A stretch of 64,000 bases of DNA, taken from positions 82,026 to 146,025 of the forward strand of contig NZ_QGTS01000013.1 in the NCBI RefSeq assembly GCF_003182475.1, given 5' to 3'. This document shows, piece by piece, positions 15,026 through 24,205 of the stretch; the first letter of the stretch is position 1, and every line of letters begins with the position of its first letter. Under the pieces are notes generated by a model that saw only the letters and a program-made list of their open reading frames with translations, was not told where the DNA came from and searched no databases. Source of the DNA: Mangrovibacter plantisponsor. GTDB taxonomy: Bacteria; Pseudomonadota; Gammaproteobacteria; Enterobacterales; Enterobacteriaceae. The position numbers and the translations under genes are program-made.

Positions 15026-16407
15026 ACAAGCAGACGCAGCCATCACCAAGAGAACATCATTTCTACGTTGCAATAGCCAAGTTCCTTTTCCACCATCCGG
15101 AGCATGGCATTGTATCGGTGCGGGACCCGATCAAGATCAAGGATGCAGAGCGGTACGGACTCAGCCCTCTCTTACTCTACGGATTGACGGTTGCCGGGTT
15201 ACCCATTCGATGGATGACCTTTACCCCGGTCGATCAGCCCAAGGCTCTCCAGGATGCTCTTCTGGAAGCCTGGAATAACGCTGAGGGATTGCGTGGCCGA
15301 CCGGACATCCTGCGGATCAACAGGCACCTCGCGACGGCCAGCCCTGAACTGGTAGGGGAAATGGCAAAAATCGGAGTCCAGGTCGAAGTCGCCAATGCCA
15401 GGGAGAAATCCCTTCCCGCGTCCCTGCGCTCAGCCCAGGACGCCAGCCGGTGGCTGCTGAGGAAGCACGACGGAAATGACTGCTCTCTTAACGGGTCCAT
15501 CCAGGCCCTTTGCCGGTACGCTCAGGATGACCACGATTTTCGTGTCAGGGAGGGCCACAGAGGCGTGAACAGTCGCGAGGTGGAAGACAGGCTCCAGCAG
15601 TGGCTGGCCTTACCGGCGCAAGTGACAGTGCCAACAGTGACCAACGGACTCGACTGGGCACCTGGTCCATGGCTGTCTTCCTGGCAGACCTCCCTGCCGC
15701 CAGATCAGCCCCGATATTTCAACCTCGATGGGTTTGATGGCAGTACCTGGCTACTGACAGGTGAGAAGGCAGCGGAGGATATCGTTGAGGATGAAGATGT
15801 CTGGGCCGACAGTGACTATGACAACGCGGCCGAAATCGCCAAGAACCTTGTGGCGTGCTGGCCCAATTCACCTGCAGAGATTGCCAAGTGTGCCGGGATC
15901 ACCCTGCGGGAACTCCAATGGTTCACTTCGGGGAAGGCGTCCCTTGACCGGCATGCGCGTTTTGACCTGGAAGCCTTACTCGGCATCGAATACGACGAAA
16001 GTATGGGCAGATATGTGGAGGCCGGACCTTATGTCCTAGTGGCCCACAAACCACTGGCCCTAAAAGAAGTCTATGAAGGCATTTCCAGCGGTGGAGATGC
16101 ATGTCCCTGCGAGATTGTCCCTCGTCTGGGAACTTCCGACCCAAGCTGGCGATACGTGTTGATCAACACTTATGGAGAGCCCCCGAGCATTGTGATGGCA
16201 CCTCGCGGAGCAAAAATCACGGAGCGCCTTTCTGAGTTGCTAATGAATTATGGGGGCATCAAGGCTGTCGCTCCGGGGTTCTACCGAGATGTCGTTTCTA
16301 CCTGCGCCCGGGCCTGCCGTGAACCTGCGGGTAATATTCGTGAGATGAACGATTTCGCGAAGCGCTACGAAGCGCATTGGGCAGGTTGCGCCTGGCAACC
16401 GGAATGA
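15022..16407 (+). CDS. Last gene of the defence operon, unknown family (461 aa)
   Basis: I do not recognise this protein. It is soluble, with no membrane segment. A segment near residues 292-320 (SPAEIAKCAGITLRELQWFT) looks like an HTH, and an acidic stretch (EDIVEDEDVWADSDYDNAAE) lies before it. The start at ATG 15022 follows CAGGAG and overlaps the preceding 44-aa ORF by 4 bases. It ends about 70 bp before a hairpin that may close the operon. Position suggests a partner of the Hachiman-like pair, perhaps a DNA-binding or regulatory subunit. Confidence 0.75.
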   Translation: MNKQTQPSPREHHFYVAIAKFLFHHPEHGIVSVRDPIKIKDAERYGLSPLLLYGLTVAGLPIRWMTFTPVDQPKALQDALLEAWNNAEGLRGRPDILRINRHLATASPELVGEMAKIGVQVEVANAREKSLPASLRSAQDASRWLLRKHDGNDCSLNGSIQALCRYAQDDHDFRVREGHRGVNSREVEDRLQQWLALPAQVTVPTVTNGLDWAPGPWLSSWQTSLPPDQPRYFNLDGFDGSTWLLTGEKAAEDIVEDEDVWADSDYDNAAEIAKNLVACWPNSPAEIAKCAGITLRELQWFTSGKASLDRHARFDLEALLGIEYDESMGRYVEAGPYVLVAHKPLALKEVYEGISSGGDACPCEIVPRLGTSDPSWRYVLINTYGEPPSIVMAPRGAKITERLSELLMNYGGIKAVAPGFYRDVVSTCARACREPAGNIREMNDFAKRYEAHWAGCAWQPE

Positions 16408-16455
16408 ACCGACATGGTTAAGTCAAAGCATAGAGATTAGTATTGTCAGGTTGGT

Positions 16456-16480
16456 GTTCCCACTTTCCCAGTTTTCCCAC
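16456..16480. repeat. GGGAAA-rich motif, right inverted copy
   Basis: On the minus strand this reads as three GGGAAA units at the same spacing as the copy at 339-363. The two copies are inverted relative to each other and enclose nearly the whole visible part of the island. Confidence 0.4.
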
Positions 16481-16500
16481 CTCAACAAGCCTGAGGTGGG
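16476..16500 (+). terminator. Hairpin after the defence operon
   Basis: CCCACCTCA at 16476-16484 pairs perfectly with TGAGGTGGG at 16492-16500 around a 7-nt loop, 69 bases past the last operon gene. The following CTTGTTGG is only partly T-rich, so termination may be weak. Confidence 0.45.
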
Positions 16501-16682
16501 CTTGTTGGCATAATGTTCACTCAGCACAAACCCAATAAGATTTTTGCTTGTGGGTAGTAAAGCGGGTAGTGAACACAGCAGAAATATGGAAAATAAACTT
16601 AAGATATTGTTTTAATTAGATTATTAAATTTTAATTTACGAGCAAATCCAAAACATCGAGTAACACCGCAGCTAAAAATAGC

Positions 16683-16702
16683 AGCCCATATCGCTATGGG
16701 CT
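16683..16702 (-). terminator. Terminator of the dms operon
   Basis: A perfect 8-bp stem (AGCCCATA/TATGGGCT) with a TCGC/GCGA tetraloop lies 30 bp beyond the dmsC stop. On the minus strand it is followed by GCTATTTTT. Confidence 0.7.
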
Positions 16703-16731
16703 TGTTATTTAAGTTAATGGCAAACGCAGGG

Positions 16732-17595
16732 TTACCCGGCGATTGCCATGCCAACCGTCATATGCAGGCCATAAAACACGCCACGGCTAATCAGTTCACC
16801 TGCCAGCACCAGTACAAATGCCAGTGACAATACAGGCACGGCAGGGTAATACCCTTTTAACTGTGGCACCACCCAACACACCAGCGCGGCGGCCAGTAGC
16901 AGCAGGCTCCATGCCATCAGTGCACCATATTGCGGAACTAACGCCTGAGCCTGTTGCACGGAACTGTGAATTGTTGCCAGTTCACTCCCCTGCATTACCG
17001 CCACCACCGCACTACCCAGCAAAGCAACCAGGGAAACCGCAGGTAACACGCGCATGCCCCAACCTTCAACACCCACCACACGCAGCAACAGGTAGCCAAG
17101 TAACGGTCCACCCATCAACATAGTCAGGAAAAAGCGTAACCCAGTCCATATTGAATACCAGGTTGGCACTGTATCTATCGTGTTGTAAACCCTTGCCATC
17201 ATCCAGACAAACACCAGACCCAGCACCATGGTGACTACCAGCCATAATGCCCGCAGCGGCTGTGAAAGCTTATTAACCACAGCCAGTAACCAGCCAATAC
17301 CTCCAACGGCAAAAAAGAGTGAGCCACTGGCGATTTCGTTACTCAGGGCCGAAGCGCCAATCCGGTTTAACGAGTTAAACGCCCGCATGGGTGAACCCAG
17401 GTGCATCATGGAGGCAATAAACCCGATTCCCATCAATACCCACAACCCCAGCATCACGAGGGTGACCCTCTTTTGCTGCTCTGCACTGGGTTTGGCACAC
17501 AACAACATCAGTGCCATAACAATAAATCCACCCACCACACACTGCCCCAGCACGGTAAACAGCATCAGTGGCCATTCACTCCATCCGTTACCCAT
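16732..17595 (-). CDS. dmsC: DMSO reductase membrane anchor DmsC
   Basis: The protein has 287 residues, the same length as E. coli DmsC, and is almost entirely hydrophobic with about eight membrane helices. It anchors the DmsAB catalytic pair to the inner membrane and passes electrons from menaquinol to DmsB. It follows dmsB with 1 bp between them. A hairpin terminator lies just downstream. Good match in start (MGNGWSEWPLMLFTVLGQC), length and context. Confidence 0.93.
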   Translation of the reverse strand: MGNGWSEWPLMLFTVLGQCVVGGFIVMALMLLCAKPSAEQQKRVTLVMLGLWVLMGIGFIASMMHLGSPMRAFNSLNRIGASALSNEIASGSLFFAVGGIGWLLAVVNKLSQPLRALWLVVTMVLGLVFVWMMARVYNTIDTVPTWYSIWTGLRFFLTMLMGGPLLGYLLLRVVGVEGWGMRVLPAVSLVALLGSAVVAVMQGSELATIHSSVQQAQALVPQYGALMAWSLLLLAAALVCWVVPQLKGYYPAVPVLSLAFVLVLAGELISRGVFYGLHMTVGMAIAG

Positions 17596-17596
17596 T

Positions 17597-18214
17597 TCAC
17601 ACCTCCTTCGGGTTTGCCAGATAACCGCTGGTATCCCCTGCAGGGCGGCTGTTGGCGTTGGGTTTTATGACAATACTCGGCTTTGTGAAATGTGCAGACG
17701 GCAAAGGTGCAACTGCCGCCAGCTCACCATGTTTTTTGCGCAGTTCTTCGATTGGCCCAAAGTCCAGCGCTCTGAGTGGGCAGGATTCAACACAAATCGG
17801 CTTTTTGCCTTGTGCAACACGGGAGTAACAACCATCACACTTGGTCATGTGCCCTTTGGCCGCGTTATATTGCGGCGCACCATAAGGACATGCCATATGG
17901 CAGTAACGGCAGCCAATACATACATCTTCATTGACCACGACAAAGCCATCTTCCCGCTTGTGCATTGCGCCACTGGGGCACACCTTCGTACAGGCCGGAT
18001 CCTCGCAATGATTACAGGCGATGGATAAATAGTAAGCGAACACATTCTGGTGCCAGACACCGTTATCTTCCTGCCAGTCACCTCCCGCATATTCATAAAT
18101 GCGGCGAAAACTCACATCCGGCGTTAAGTCTTTGTAATCTTTACAGGCCAGCTCACAGGTTTTGCAACCGGTGCACCGACTGGAATCAATAAAAAATCCA
18201 TACTGGGTTGTCAT
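17597..18214 (-). CDS. dmsB: DMSO reductase iron-sulfur subunit DmsB
   Basis: Four ferredoxin-type cysteine groups are visible in order: CTGCKTCELAC, CNHCEDPACTKVC, CIGCRYCHMAC and CDGC...CVESC, which bind four [4Fe-4S] clusters. The length of 205 residues equals E. coli DmsB. It carries electrons from the membrane subunit to the molybdenum subunit on the periplasmic side. It has no signal peptide of its own and is exported together with DmsA. It lies 10 bp after dmsA. Confidence 0.95.
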   Translation of the reverse strand: MTTQYGFFIDSSRCTGCKTCELACKDYKDLTPDVSFRRIYEYAGGDWQEDNGVWHQNVFAYYLSIACNHCEDPACTKVCPSGAMHKREDGFVVVNEDVCIGCRYCHMACPYGAPQYNAAKGHMTKCDGCYSRVAQGKKPICVESCPLRALDFGPIEELRKKHGELAAVAPLPSAHFTKPSIVIKPNANSRPAGDTSGYLANPKEV

Positions 18215-18224
18215 CGGTTACTCC

Positions 18225-20669
18225 TTACAACTTTTCAACCTGGACCAGGTTGGTGTGTGACGGGTTGCCTTTTGCCAGTGGTGACGGGCGTTGGGTTGTC
18301 AGTACGTTGATGCTGCCAGCCTGGTCGACCCGTTGAGCATCCGGGGAATACCAGGCTCCCTCGCCCAGGGCGACAACACCCGGTAAAATACGTGGCGTCA
18401 CTTTTGCCTCAATGTGAACCTCTCCCCGGCCATTAAAAACCCGCACGCGATCACCGTTGGCGATGCCGCGAGCCTGAGCATCCATGGGGTTAATCCACAT
18501 CTCCTGGCGGCAGGCGGCTTTTAAAACGTCCACATTGCCGTAAGTTGAGTGTGTGCGGGCCTTGTAATGAAAACCGGTCAATTGCAGCGGCCACTGTTTT
18601 GCTAATGGGTCGTCATAGTTTTCAAACCCGGCACTGTAAACCGGCAGCGGGTCGACCACATCGTCTTTATCCAGTTGCCAGGTCGCGGCGATCTCAGCCA
18701 GTTGTGCGGAGTAAATTTCAATTTTCCCGGAAGGAGTGGTGAGCGGGTTGGCAGCAGGGTCCTCGCGGAAAGCTTTGTAGGCAACGTGGTGCCCTTCAGG
18801 ATCTCGTTGTTTAAAAATCCCCTGTTCACGGAAGGCTTCGAAAGACGGTAAATCGGGAATGGCTTTACGAGACAGCTCATGGAGATGGCGCATCCACCCT
18901 TCCTGAGTACGCCCCTCGGTAAATTTCTCTTCCACACCCAGGCGTTTTGCCAGAGCGCTGGTCATTTCATAAATAGTTTTGCATTCAAAACGCGGCTTAA
19001 TGACCTGGTCGTTAAAAATTACATAGGACATATTCCCGCAAGAGGCATCCAGCGCGAAGTCCATCTGTTCAGACGCGGTGCAATCCGGCAATAAAATATC
19101 GGCATATTTCGCCGAAGCAGTCATGTGGCAATCAATCACCACTATCATTTCACACTTATTCTCATCCTGAAGAATTTCGTGAGTGCGGTTAATTTGCGAG
19201 TGCTGGTTCACCAGGCAGTTACCGGCATAGTTCCAAATCATCTTGATGGGAACATCCAGCTTGTCTTTCCCGCGCACCCCATCACGGGTGGCCGTCATTT
19301 CAGGACCGCGCTCAATTGCATCGGTCCACATAAACATTGAGATGCTGGTTTGCACCGGGTTATCCAGCGTTGGCATCCGTTCGAATGGTATTTCATAAGA
19401 CCCTTCACGAGCACCGCTGTTGCCCCCGGAAATACCCACGTTCCCGGTCAAAATCGGCAACATGGCGATAGCCCGGGAAGCCAGTTCTCCATTGGCGTGG
19501 CGCTGTGGCCCCCAACCTTGAGAAATAAATGCCGGTTTTACTGAACCGATTTCTCGTGCCAGTTGAATGATACGTGCGGCCGGAATACCGGTAATGGGTG
19601 CCGCCCAGTCAGGTGTTTTCGCCACGCCATCGTTACCTTGCCCAAGGATATAGGCTTTGTAATGGCTGTTTACGGGCGCTCCAGGCGGCAATGTTTTTTC
19701 GTCATAGCCAACACAGTATTTATCAAGGAATGCCTGGTCGACGAGGTTCTCAGTAATCAAAACCCAGGCAATTGCCGCAGCCAGTGCGCCATCAGTACCT
19801 GGCCGAACCGGGATCCACTCATCCTCGCGCCCTGCCCCGGTGTCGTTGTAACGCGGGTCGATGATTATCATGCGCGCATTAGATTTCTGGCGTGCCTGTT
19901 CAATGTAGTAGGTAACCCCGCCGCCGCTCATCCGCGTTTCGCCCGGGTTATTACCAAACAACACGACCAGTTTGCTGTTTTCGATGTCAGACGGGCTGTT
20001 ACCATCTGCCCAGCCACCGTAGGTGTAGTTCAGTCCGGCGGCAATCTGAGCTGTTGAATAATCGCCGTAATGGTTCAGGTAGCCGCCCACGCAATTCATC
20101 AGACGGGCAATCAGTGTTTTTCCTGGTGGCCAGGAGCGGGTCATCGTGCCGCCCAACGTCCCGGTACCATAGTTAAGGTAGATAGATTCGTTACCGTAGT
20201 CTTTAATCAGGCGCTGGGTGTTGCTGGCGATAATGTCATAAGCTTCATCCCAGCTAATACGCTCAAATTTCCCTTCGCCCCGTTTGCCCACGCGTTTCAT
20301 TGGGTACTTCAGCCGGTCAGGGTTATAAACCCGGCGGCGCATAGAGCGGCCACGCAGGCAGGCCCGCACCTGGTGCAAACCATCGTAATCATCATTGCCG
20401 GTGTTATCGGTTTCCACATAGCGAATTTCACCGTCAACAACATGCATACGCAACGGGCAACGGCTACCACAGTTAACGGTGCAGGCACTCCAGATTACCT
20501 TTTCCTGAGAGCCTGCCGGGGCAATCGTATCTGCGGCGCAAACTAAACGGGAAAAGGGCAAAGAAAATGCGCTACCAGCCAGTGCCAGGCCACCAATTGC
20601 AGTTCCTTTCATTAAGCCTCGTCGGCTGACTTCTGCTTCCAGCAAAGCATCGGGGGTTTTATGGCTCAT
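18225..20669 (-). CDS. dmsA: DMSO reductase catalytic subunit DmsA
   Basis: A twin-arginine signal (SRRGLMKGTAIGGLALAG) is at residues 15-32. The N-terminal [4Fe-4S] motif is CTVNCGSRC with a later ACLRG, and GDYS near residue 205 supplies the serine that ligates molybdenum. The length of 814 and near-continuous resemblance to E. coli DmsA, closer than to YnfE/YnfF, fix the assignment. It reduces dimethyl sulfoxide and related N- and S-oxides during anaerobic respiration, using the bis-MGD cofactor made with the MobA product encoded at the far end of the window. Confidence 0.95.
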   Translation of the reverse strand: MSHKTPDALLEAEVSRRGLMKGTAIGGLALAGSAFSLPFSRLVCAADTIAPAGSQEKVIWSACTVNCGSRCPLRMHVVDGEIRYVETDNTGNDDYDGLHQVRACLRGRSMRRRVYNPDRLKYPMKRVGKRGEGKFERISWDEAYDIIASNTQRLIKDYGNESIYLNYGTGTLGGTMTRSWPPGKTLIARLMNCVGGYLNHYGDYSTAQIAAGLNYTYGGWADGNSPSDIENSKLVVLFGNNPGETRMSGGGVTYYIEQARQKSNARMIIIDPRYNDTGAGREDEWIPVRPGTDGALAAAIAWVLITENLVDQAFLDKYCVGYDEKTLPPGAPVNSHYKAYILGQGNDGVAKTPDWAAPITGIPAARIIQLAREIGSVKPAFISQGWGPQRHANGELASRAIAMLPILTGNVGISGGNSGAREGSYEIPFERMPTLDNPVQTSISMFMWTDAIERGPEMTATRDGVRGKDKLDVPIKMIWNYAGNCLVNQHSQINRTHEILQDENKCEMIVVIDCHMTASAKYADILLPDCTASEQMDFALDASCGNMSYVIFNDQVIKPRFECKTIYEMTSALAKRLGVEEKFTEGRTQEGWMRHLHELSRKAIPDLPSFEAFREQGIFKQRDPEGHHVAYKAFREDPAANPLTTPSGKIEIYSAQLAEIAATWQLDKDDVVDPLPVYSAGFENYDDPLAKQWPLQLTGFHYKARTHSTYGNVDVLKAACRQEMWINPMDAQARGIANGDRVRVFNGRGEVHIEAKVTPRILPGVVALGEGAWYSPDAQRVDQAGSINVLTTQRPSPLAKGNPSHTNLVQVEKL

Positions 20670-21409
20670 AAATACTCACCTTGCTTATTTTCGTCATTGA
20701 TGCAATTCAACCGCTATATAAATATTTATATAATGGTTTGAATTATCAGTTTATTTTCTTTTTCAGTGTGAGTATTACGCTGTCCGGGGAATTAATAGTT
20801 TGCTTAGTATCAATCCAGCTGTTGAAACATGCAGATAAGGCGTATTTCTGAGAGCCCGGGCAGAAAATCAGGTTTTCAAAAAGAGTCATCAAAGGTGATA
20901 ACGAATATCACTCGCAATTATTTTTCACCGTATGGCCGGGCATATTTTCTGGTCAGCCTTTGGCGTATAGAAAAACCTTAAAACATATCTCCCTTATCTA
21001 TTTCACCGAAAATGGCTCACGGATTTCCGGTAAGCCCGGCAATAAAAGGACACTTCAAGGTTAACAATATAGTCACTTCAGGCTGGCTGGGGAGTTATGG
21101 TCGGTTTGGCTGGATTACCTGGATATCAATTAACCCTGCATTCTTTAGCTGATTTTTCCCGGCTATGCTCTCTGGCCCACCACATAATAATAGTTACATT
21201 TTTGTCACACAAACCCATGCAGTAGCGTCGCCTTTTTATCAGTGCTTTTGCTATCATTTACCCTCTGCAGGCCGTAATAACTAAAAAAACTCGCACTGTC
21301 TACCCTGTCCCTTACCATCCTGACGGCCCGTTTTAAGAAACGTAGCTGTCATGCTTGTCGCCTGAAATGACAACAAAAATTTATTAGTTTTTGATATAAA
21401 AGGAAAAAT
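20670..21409. promoter_or_regulatory. Divergent intergenic region of dmsA and the AEC permease gene
   Basis: This 740-bp stretch has no gene that I can support. An FNR-like box TTGAT-GCAA-TTCAA is at 20697-20710, one base off consensus, but only about 28 bp from the dmsA start codon. A 17-bp palindrome GTGATA-ACGAA-TATCAC is at 20895-20911. An AT-rich tract at 20711-20760 could hold the dms promoter. The permease gene has a clear AAGGA ribosome site just before 21410. Confidence 0.45.
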
Positions 21410-22366
21410 ATGGACTGGGAAACCTGGCGCTTTGTTATCAGTGTCACGCTGCCAAACCTGCTGCTACTCCTTGCTGGGATCATATTGCGCCGGGCAGGGC
21501 TGATGAACGATACATTTATTGATGGCGCCTCAAAAATTGTCTTTGTTGTTGCGCTGCCCTGCTTATTGTTTTTCAGTATCGCCACACAAAAAATCTCGCT
21601 GGCACAAAATCTGCCTCTGGCCCTGTACGGTCTGGTGGGCACGACATTATCCTGGTTGATACTTGAGCTTATCGCCCCCTTATTGGTAAAAGAGCGCAAG
21701 GAGCGAGGTATCTTTGTTCAGGGTGGGTTCCGTGCCAATACTGCAATTGTCGGCCTGGCTTATGCATCAATGGCCTATGGCAAAGCTGGTATAGCCACAG
21801 GTTCACTCTATATGGCGACAACAGTTATTCTGTTTAACCTTTTATCCGTCATTTCATTGACCCGCACTCTGCAGGGGAACGGGAAAAAAGCGCCGTCACT
21901 GGCTTCAGTTTTAAGCGGTGTTGTAAAAAACCCCCTGATTATCAGCCTGGTGCTTGGGCTGGCCTGGAATGCTACTGGCTTTTCTATCCCGCATCCTGTG
22001 TTTCAGACTGGTGAACTGATTTCTGCGACAGCACTGCCACTGGCAATGATGTGCGCCGGCGCGTCACTGGACCTGCGTAGTATGTTTAGATCATCCAATA
22101 CGGCGTTATATGCCAGTCTGGCTCGTGTCGCGGTGGTTCCGGCAGGGTTAACTTTCGGTGGGTGGCTATGCGGCTTTGAAGGAACAACGCTCGGCGTCAT
22201 CTTCCTGTTTTCCGCTACGCCTGCCGCTGCTGCCAGTTACGTAATGACTCGGGCAATGGGCGGCAATGCCGTACTTGCCGCCAATATTATTGGTTTGACC
22301 ATGGTTGGCTCAATTGTCACAACATCTCTGGGATTGTTTATTTTAAGAACCCTGAACCTGGGTTAA
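21410..22366 (+). CDS. Auxin efflux carrier (AEC) family permease (318 aa)
   Basis: About ten hydrophobic helices and the N-terminal VTLPNLLLLLAGIILRRAGL and C-terminal FSATPAAAASYVMTRAMGGN segments are typical of the AEC family. These inner-membrane carriers move organic acids such as malate or malonate; the substrate here cannot be read from sequence. The gene is divergent from dmsABC and is followed by a regulator 104 bp away in the same direction. A link with the decarboxylase cluster at 24.5 kb is possible but unproven. Confidence 0.8.
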   Translation: MDWETWRFVISVTLPNLLLLLAGIILRRAGLMNDTFIDGASKIVFVVALPCLLFFSIATQKISLAQNLPLALYGLVGTTLSWLILELIAPLLVKERKERGIFVQGGFRANTAIVGLAYASMAYGKAGIATGSLYMATTVILFNLLSVISLTRTLQGNGKKAPSLASVLSGVVKNPLIISLVLGLAWNATGFSIPHPVFQTGELISATALPLAMMCAGASLDLRSMFRSSNTALYASLARVAVVPAGLTFGGWLCGFEGTTLGVIFLFSATPAAAASYVMTRAMGGNAVLAANIIGLTMVGSIVTTSLGLFILRTLNLG

Positions 22367-22470
22367 CCAGGTTCTTTCCGCCAAAAATTTGGTACGTGTC
22401 ATGTTATCCTGTTAGCCATGCACACTTATCATGGTATAAGCATTCTGGTGTGTGTCACTCAGAGTCGTGA

Positions 22471-23313
22471 ATGAAGATGGCATTTCCCCTTTCACAACAA
22501 TTAGGTGCTTTTTTAAAAGAACGGCGCCAAAGCCTGGATGCCCGTGCACTGGGGTATCTCTCTCAACGCCGCCGCACTCTGGGGCTACGCCGCGAAGAAG
22601 TCGCTCAGCGCGCCAGTATTAGCGTAACCTGGTATACCTGGCTTGAGCAGGGCCGGGGCGGCGCGCCTTCAGTTCCCGTGCTCGAACGCCTGAGCCAGGC
22701 GCTGTTGCTGACAGACACCGAACGTGAGCATCTGTTTTTATTGGGTGTTGGCCATCCACCTCAAACAAAACACCAGGAAAATCAGGTAATACCCGCCCAT
22801 CTTCAGCATGTACTGAATACGCTTAACCCATGCCCCGCGCTGATAAAAAATCTTACCTGGGACGTTCTAGCATGGAATGACGCTGCCCGCCTGGTGTTGA
22901 CTGATTACACACGTCTTGAGCCTGAGCAACGGAATATTTTGCGGCTTATCTTTTCACATGAACCAGTACGCCAGCATCAGGCAGACTGGGAGGCTGTGGC
23001 TCGTATGGTGGTTGGTGCGTTTCGGGCTGATATTGCCCGCGTTGGCGAAAGCCCACGCGTACAACACCTGGTTCAGGAACTTTCCGCTAAAAGTGCATTT
23101 TTTGCAACGCTTTGGGAAACACACAGCGTACAGGATTTAAGTGAAGGGATTAAATACCTGCATCGCTCTGACTGCGGGGCGCTTGCGCTGAATTATTCAT
23201 CTTTTGGCATTCACGCGCGGCCAGATTTAAGCCTGCTGGTATACAGCCCTGCAACGGATGAAGATGCCAGTAAAATAGCAACAATCTTCTCTGTTGCTCA
23301 CAAAACTATTTGA
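22471..23313 (+). CDS. XRE-family regulator with MmyB-like ligand domain (280 aa)
   Basis: The HTH is clear at about residues 34-66 (LGLRREEVAQRASISVTWYT), followed by LEQGRG and LERLSQALLLTDTEREHLF, the pattern of MmyB-type regulators. The C-terminal part (about 110-275) matches the PAS-like ligand domain of that family. The target is unknown; the adjacent AEC permease is the natural guess. The start could be ATG 22471 or ATG 22477. The 3' end overlaps the convergent LysR gene by 8 bases. Confidence 0.8.
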   Translation: MKMAFPLSQQLGAFLKERRQSLDARALGYLSQRRRTLGLRREEVAQRASISVTWYTWLEQGRGGAPSVPVLERLSQALLLTDTEREHLFLLGVGHPPQTKHQENQVIPAHLQHVLNTLNPCPALIKNLTWDVLAWNDAARLVLTDYTRLEPEQRNILRLIFSHEPVRQHQADWEAVARMVVGAFRADIARVGESPRVQHLVQELSAKSAFFATLWETHSVQDLSEGIKYLHRSDCGALALNYSSFGIHARPDLSLLVYSPATDEDASKIATIFSVAHKTI

Positions 23314-24205
23314 ATGGATACCCTTGCTCAAGTAACCCCAAAAACTCTTGCAGCCAGGGCATATCAATGGTTTTCACCATCGCCGGGAAAAAAACTTGCG
23401 GTGAAGGGAAAACATCCAGTACGAAGCAATTTTCTAACCGGCTGGCATCAACTTCAGACTCAGGTAGCAATGTTGCCGCTTTCAGGCCAGACTCCAGCCA
23501 GTCAATAATTACACCGGGCTGAGCAATGTGCATAATCACATTCGGATTTACTCCGCCCTTACTAAAATTATCAAACAACATCTCATAAATTCCCGAATCC
23601 CGGGAACGTTGCAGCAAAACAAGGGGAAGCTCACCAATCGCCAGGTAAGGTATTGTCCCACTATTTATATCGCTACTCATACAACCTGCCAGCGCCTTAT
23701 TAATTACCGCTACCAGTTTTACTGGCTCAAAAGCGATATAATCAAAGCATTCAGGTTGATAAGGTTTCTGAATTAACGCTAAATCTAATAAACCATCATT
23801 CAGTTGCTCTTCTAAATTACTGGAATCAGAAACGGAGATGCGTAATTCTATTTCTGGATGTTTCCGGTATAATTCAAGAAATAGTGGTTTGAAATAAGAT
23901 TGGTATAAGTGTGTCAAACCTATACGCAATAGCCGCTTTTCTCTGTTGGCTATTTGAATAGTTTCACGAGTTGTATTTTCTATTTGACGAAAGATATCAC
24001 TGGCGCGGCGATAGAGAAAATTACCCGCATCGGTAGGTTCGATTCTATTTCCATTACGCACAAAAAGAGAAGCATTGAGCTCTTCTTCAAGCTCCTGAAT
24101 CCTCCGGCTAAGCGGGGGTTGTGCCATGTTTAGCGCTCTGGCGGCCTGGCTGATAGAACCATGCTCAACGACCTTACAGAAATACTTCAATCTTTTCAGA
24201 TCCAT
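23306..24205 (-). CDS. LysR-type regulator, divergent from the decarboxylase cluster (299 aa)
   Basis: The N-terminal HTH (LKYFCKVVEHGSISQAARAL, then QPPLSRRIQELEEEL) and the substrate-binding domain from about residue 90 are typical of the LysR family. I start it at ATG 24203-24205 (MDLKRLKYF), which has GGAGGG about 10 bases upstream; the open frame reaches 24274. It is transcribed away from the UbiD-type gene, the standard arrangement for a LysR activator of that operon, probably responding to gallate or another hydroxybenzoate. Confidence 0.85.
   Translation of the reverse strand: MDLKRLKYFCKVVEHGSISQAARALNMAQPPLSRRIQELEEELNASLFVRNGNRIEPTDAGNFLYRRASDIFRQIENTTRETIQIANREKRLLRIGLTHLYQSYFKPLFLELYRKHPEIELRISVSDSSNLEEQLNDGLLDLALIQKPYQPECFDYIAFEPVKLVAVINKALAGCMSSDINSGTIPYLAIGELPLVLLQRSRDSGIYEMLFDNFSKGGVNPNVIMHIAQPGVIIDWLESGLKAATLLPESEVDASRLENCFVLDVFPSPQVFFPAMVKTIDMPWLQEFLGLLEQGYPFK

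Larger units (their letters stand above)
16408..16731. other. Right edge of the island, gene-free
   Basis: This AT-rich 324-bp stretch holds the inverted GGGAAA motif (16456-16480), a 9-bp stem hairpin (16476-16500), an inverted pair TGTTCACT/AGTGAACA (16514-16521, 16568-16575), a doubled GGGTAGT around 16554-16570, and the terminator of the dms operon. The island probably ends here because dmsC follows, but I cannot find a matching direct repeat or a tRNA gene that would define the junction. Confidence 0.5.

Noticed and set aside
16554..16575. Doubled GGGTAGT as the core attachment site of the island
   Set aside because: No second copy elsewhere in the window and no tRNA gene at the border; the left border is outside the window.
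18225..20669. YnfE or YnfF rather than DmsA
   Set aside because: Length (814), the signal region and almost continuous agreement with DmsA favour DmsA, and the operon holds only one catalytic subunit.
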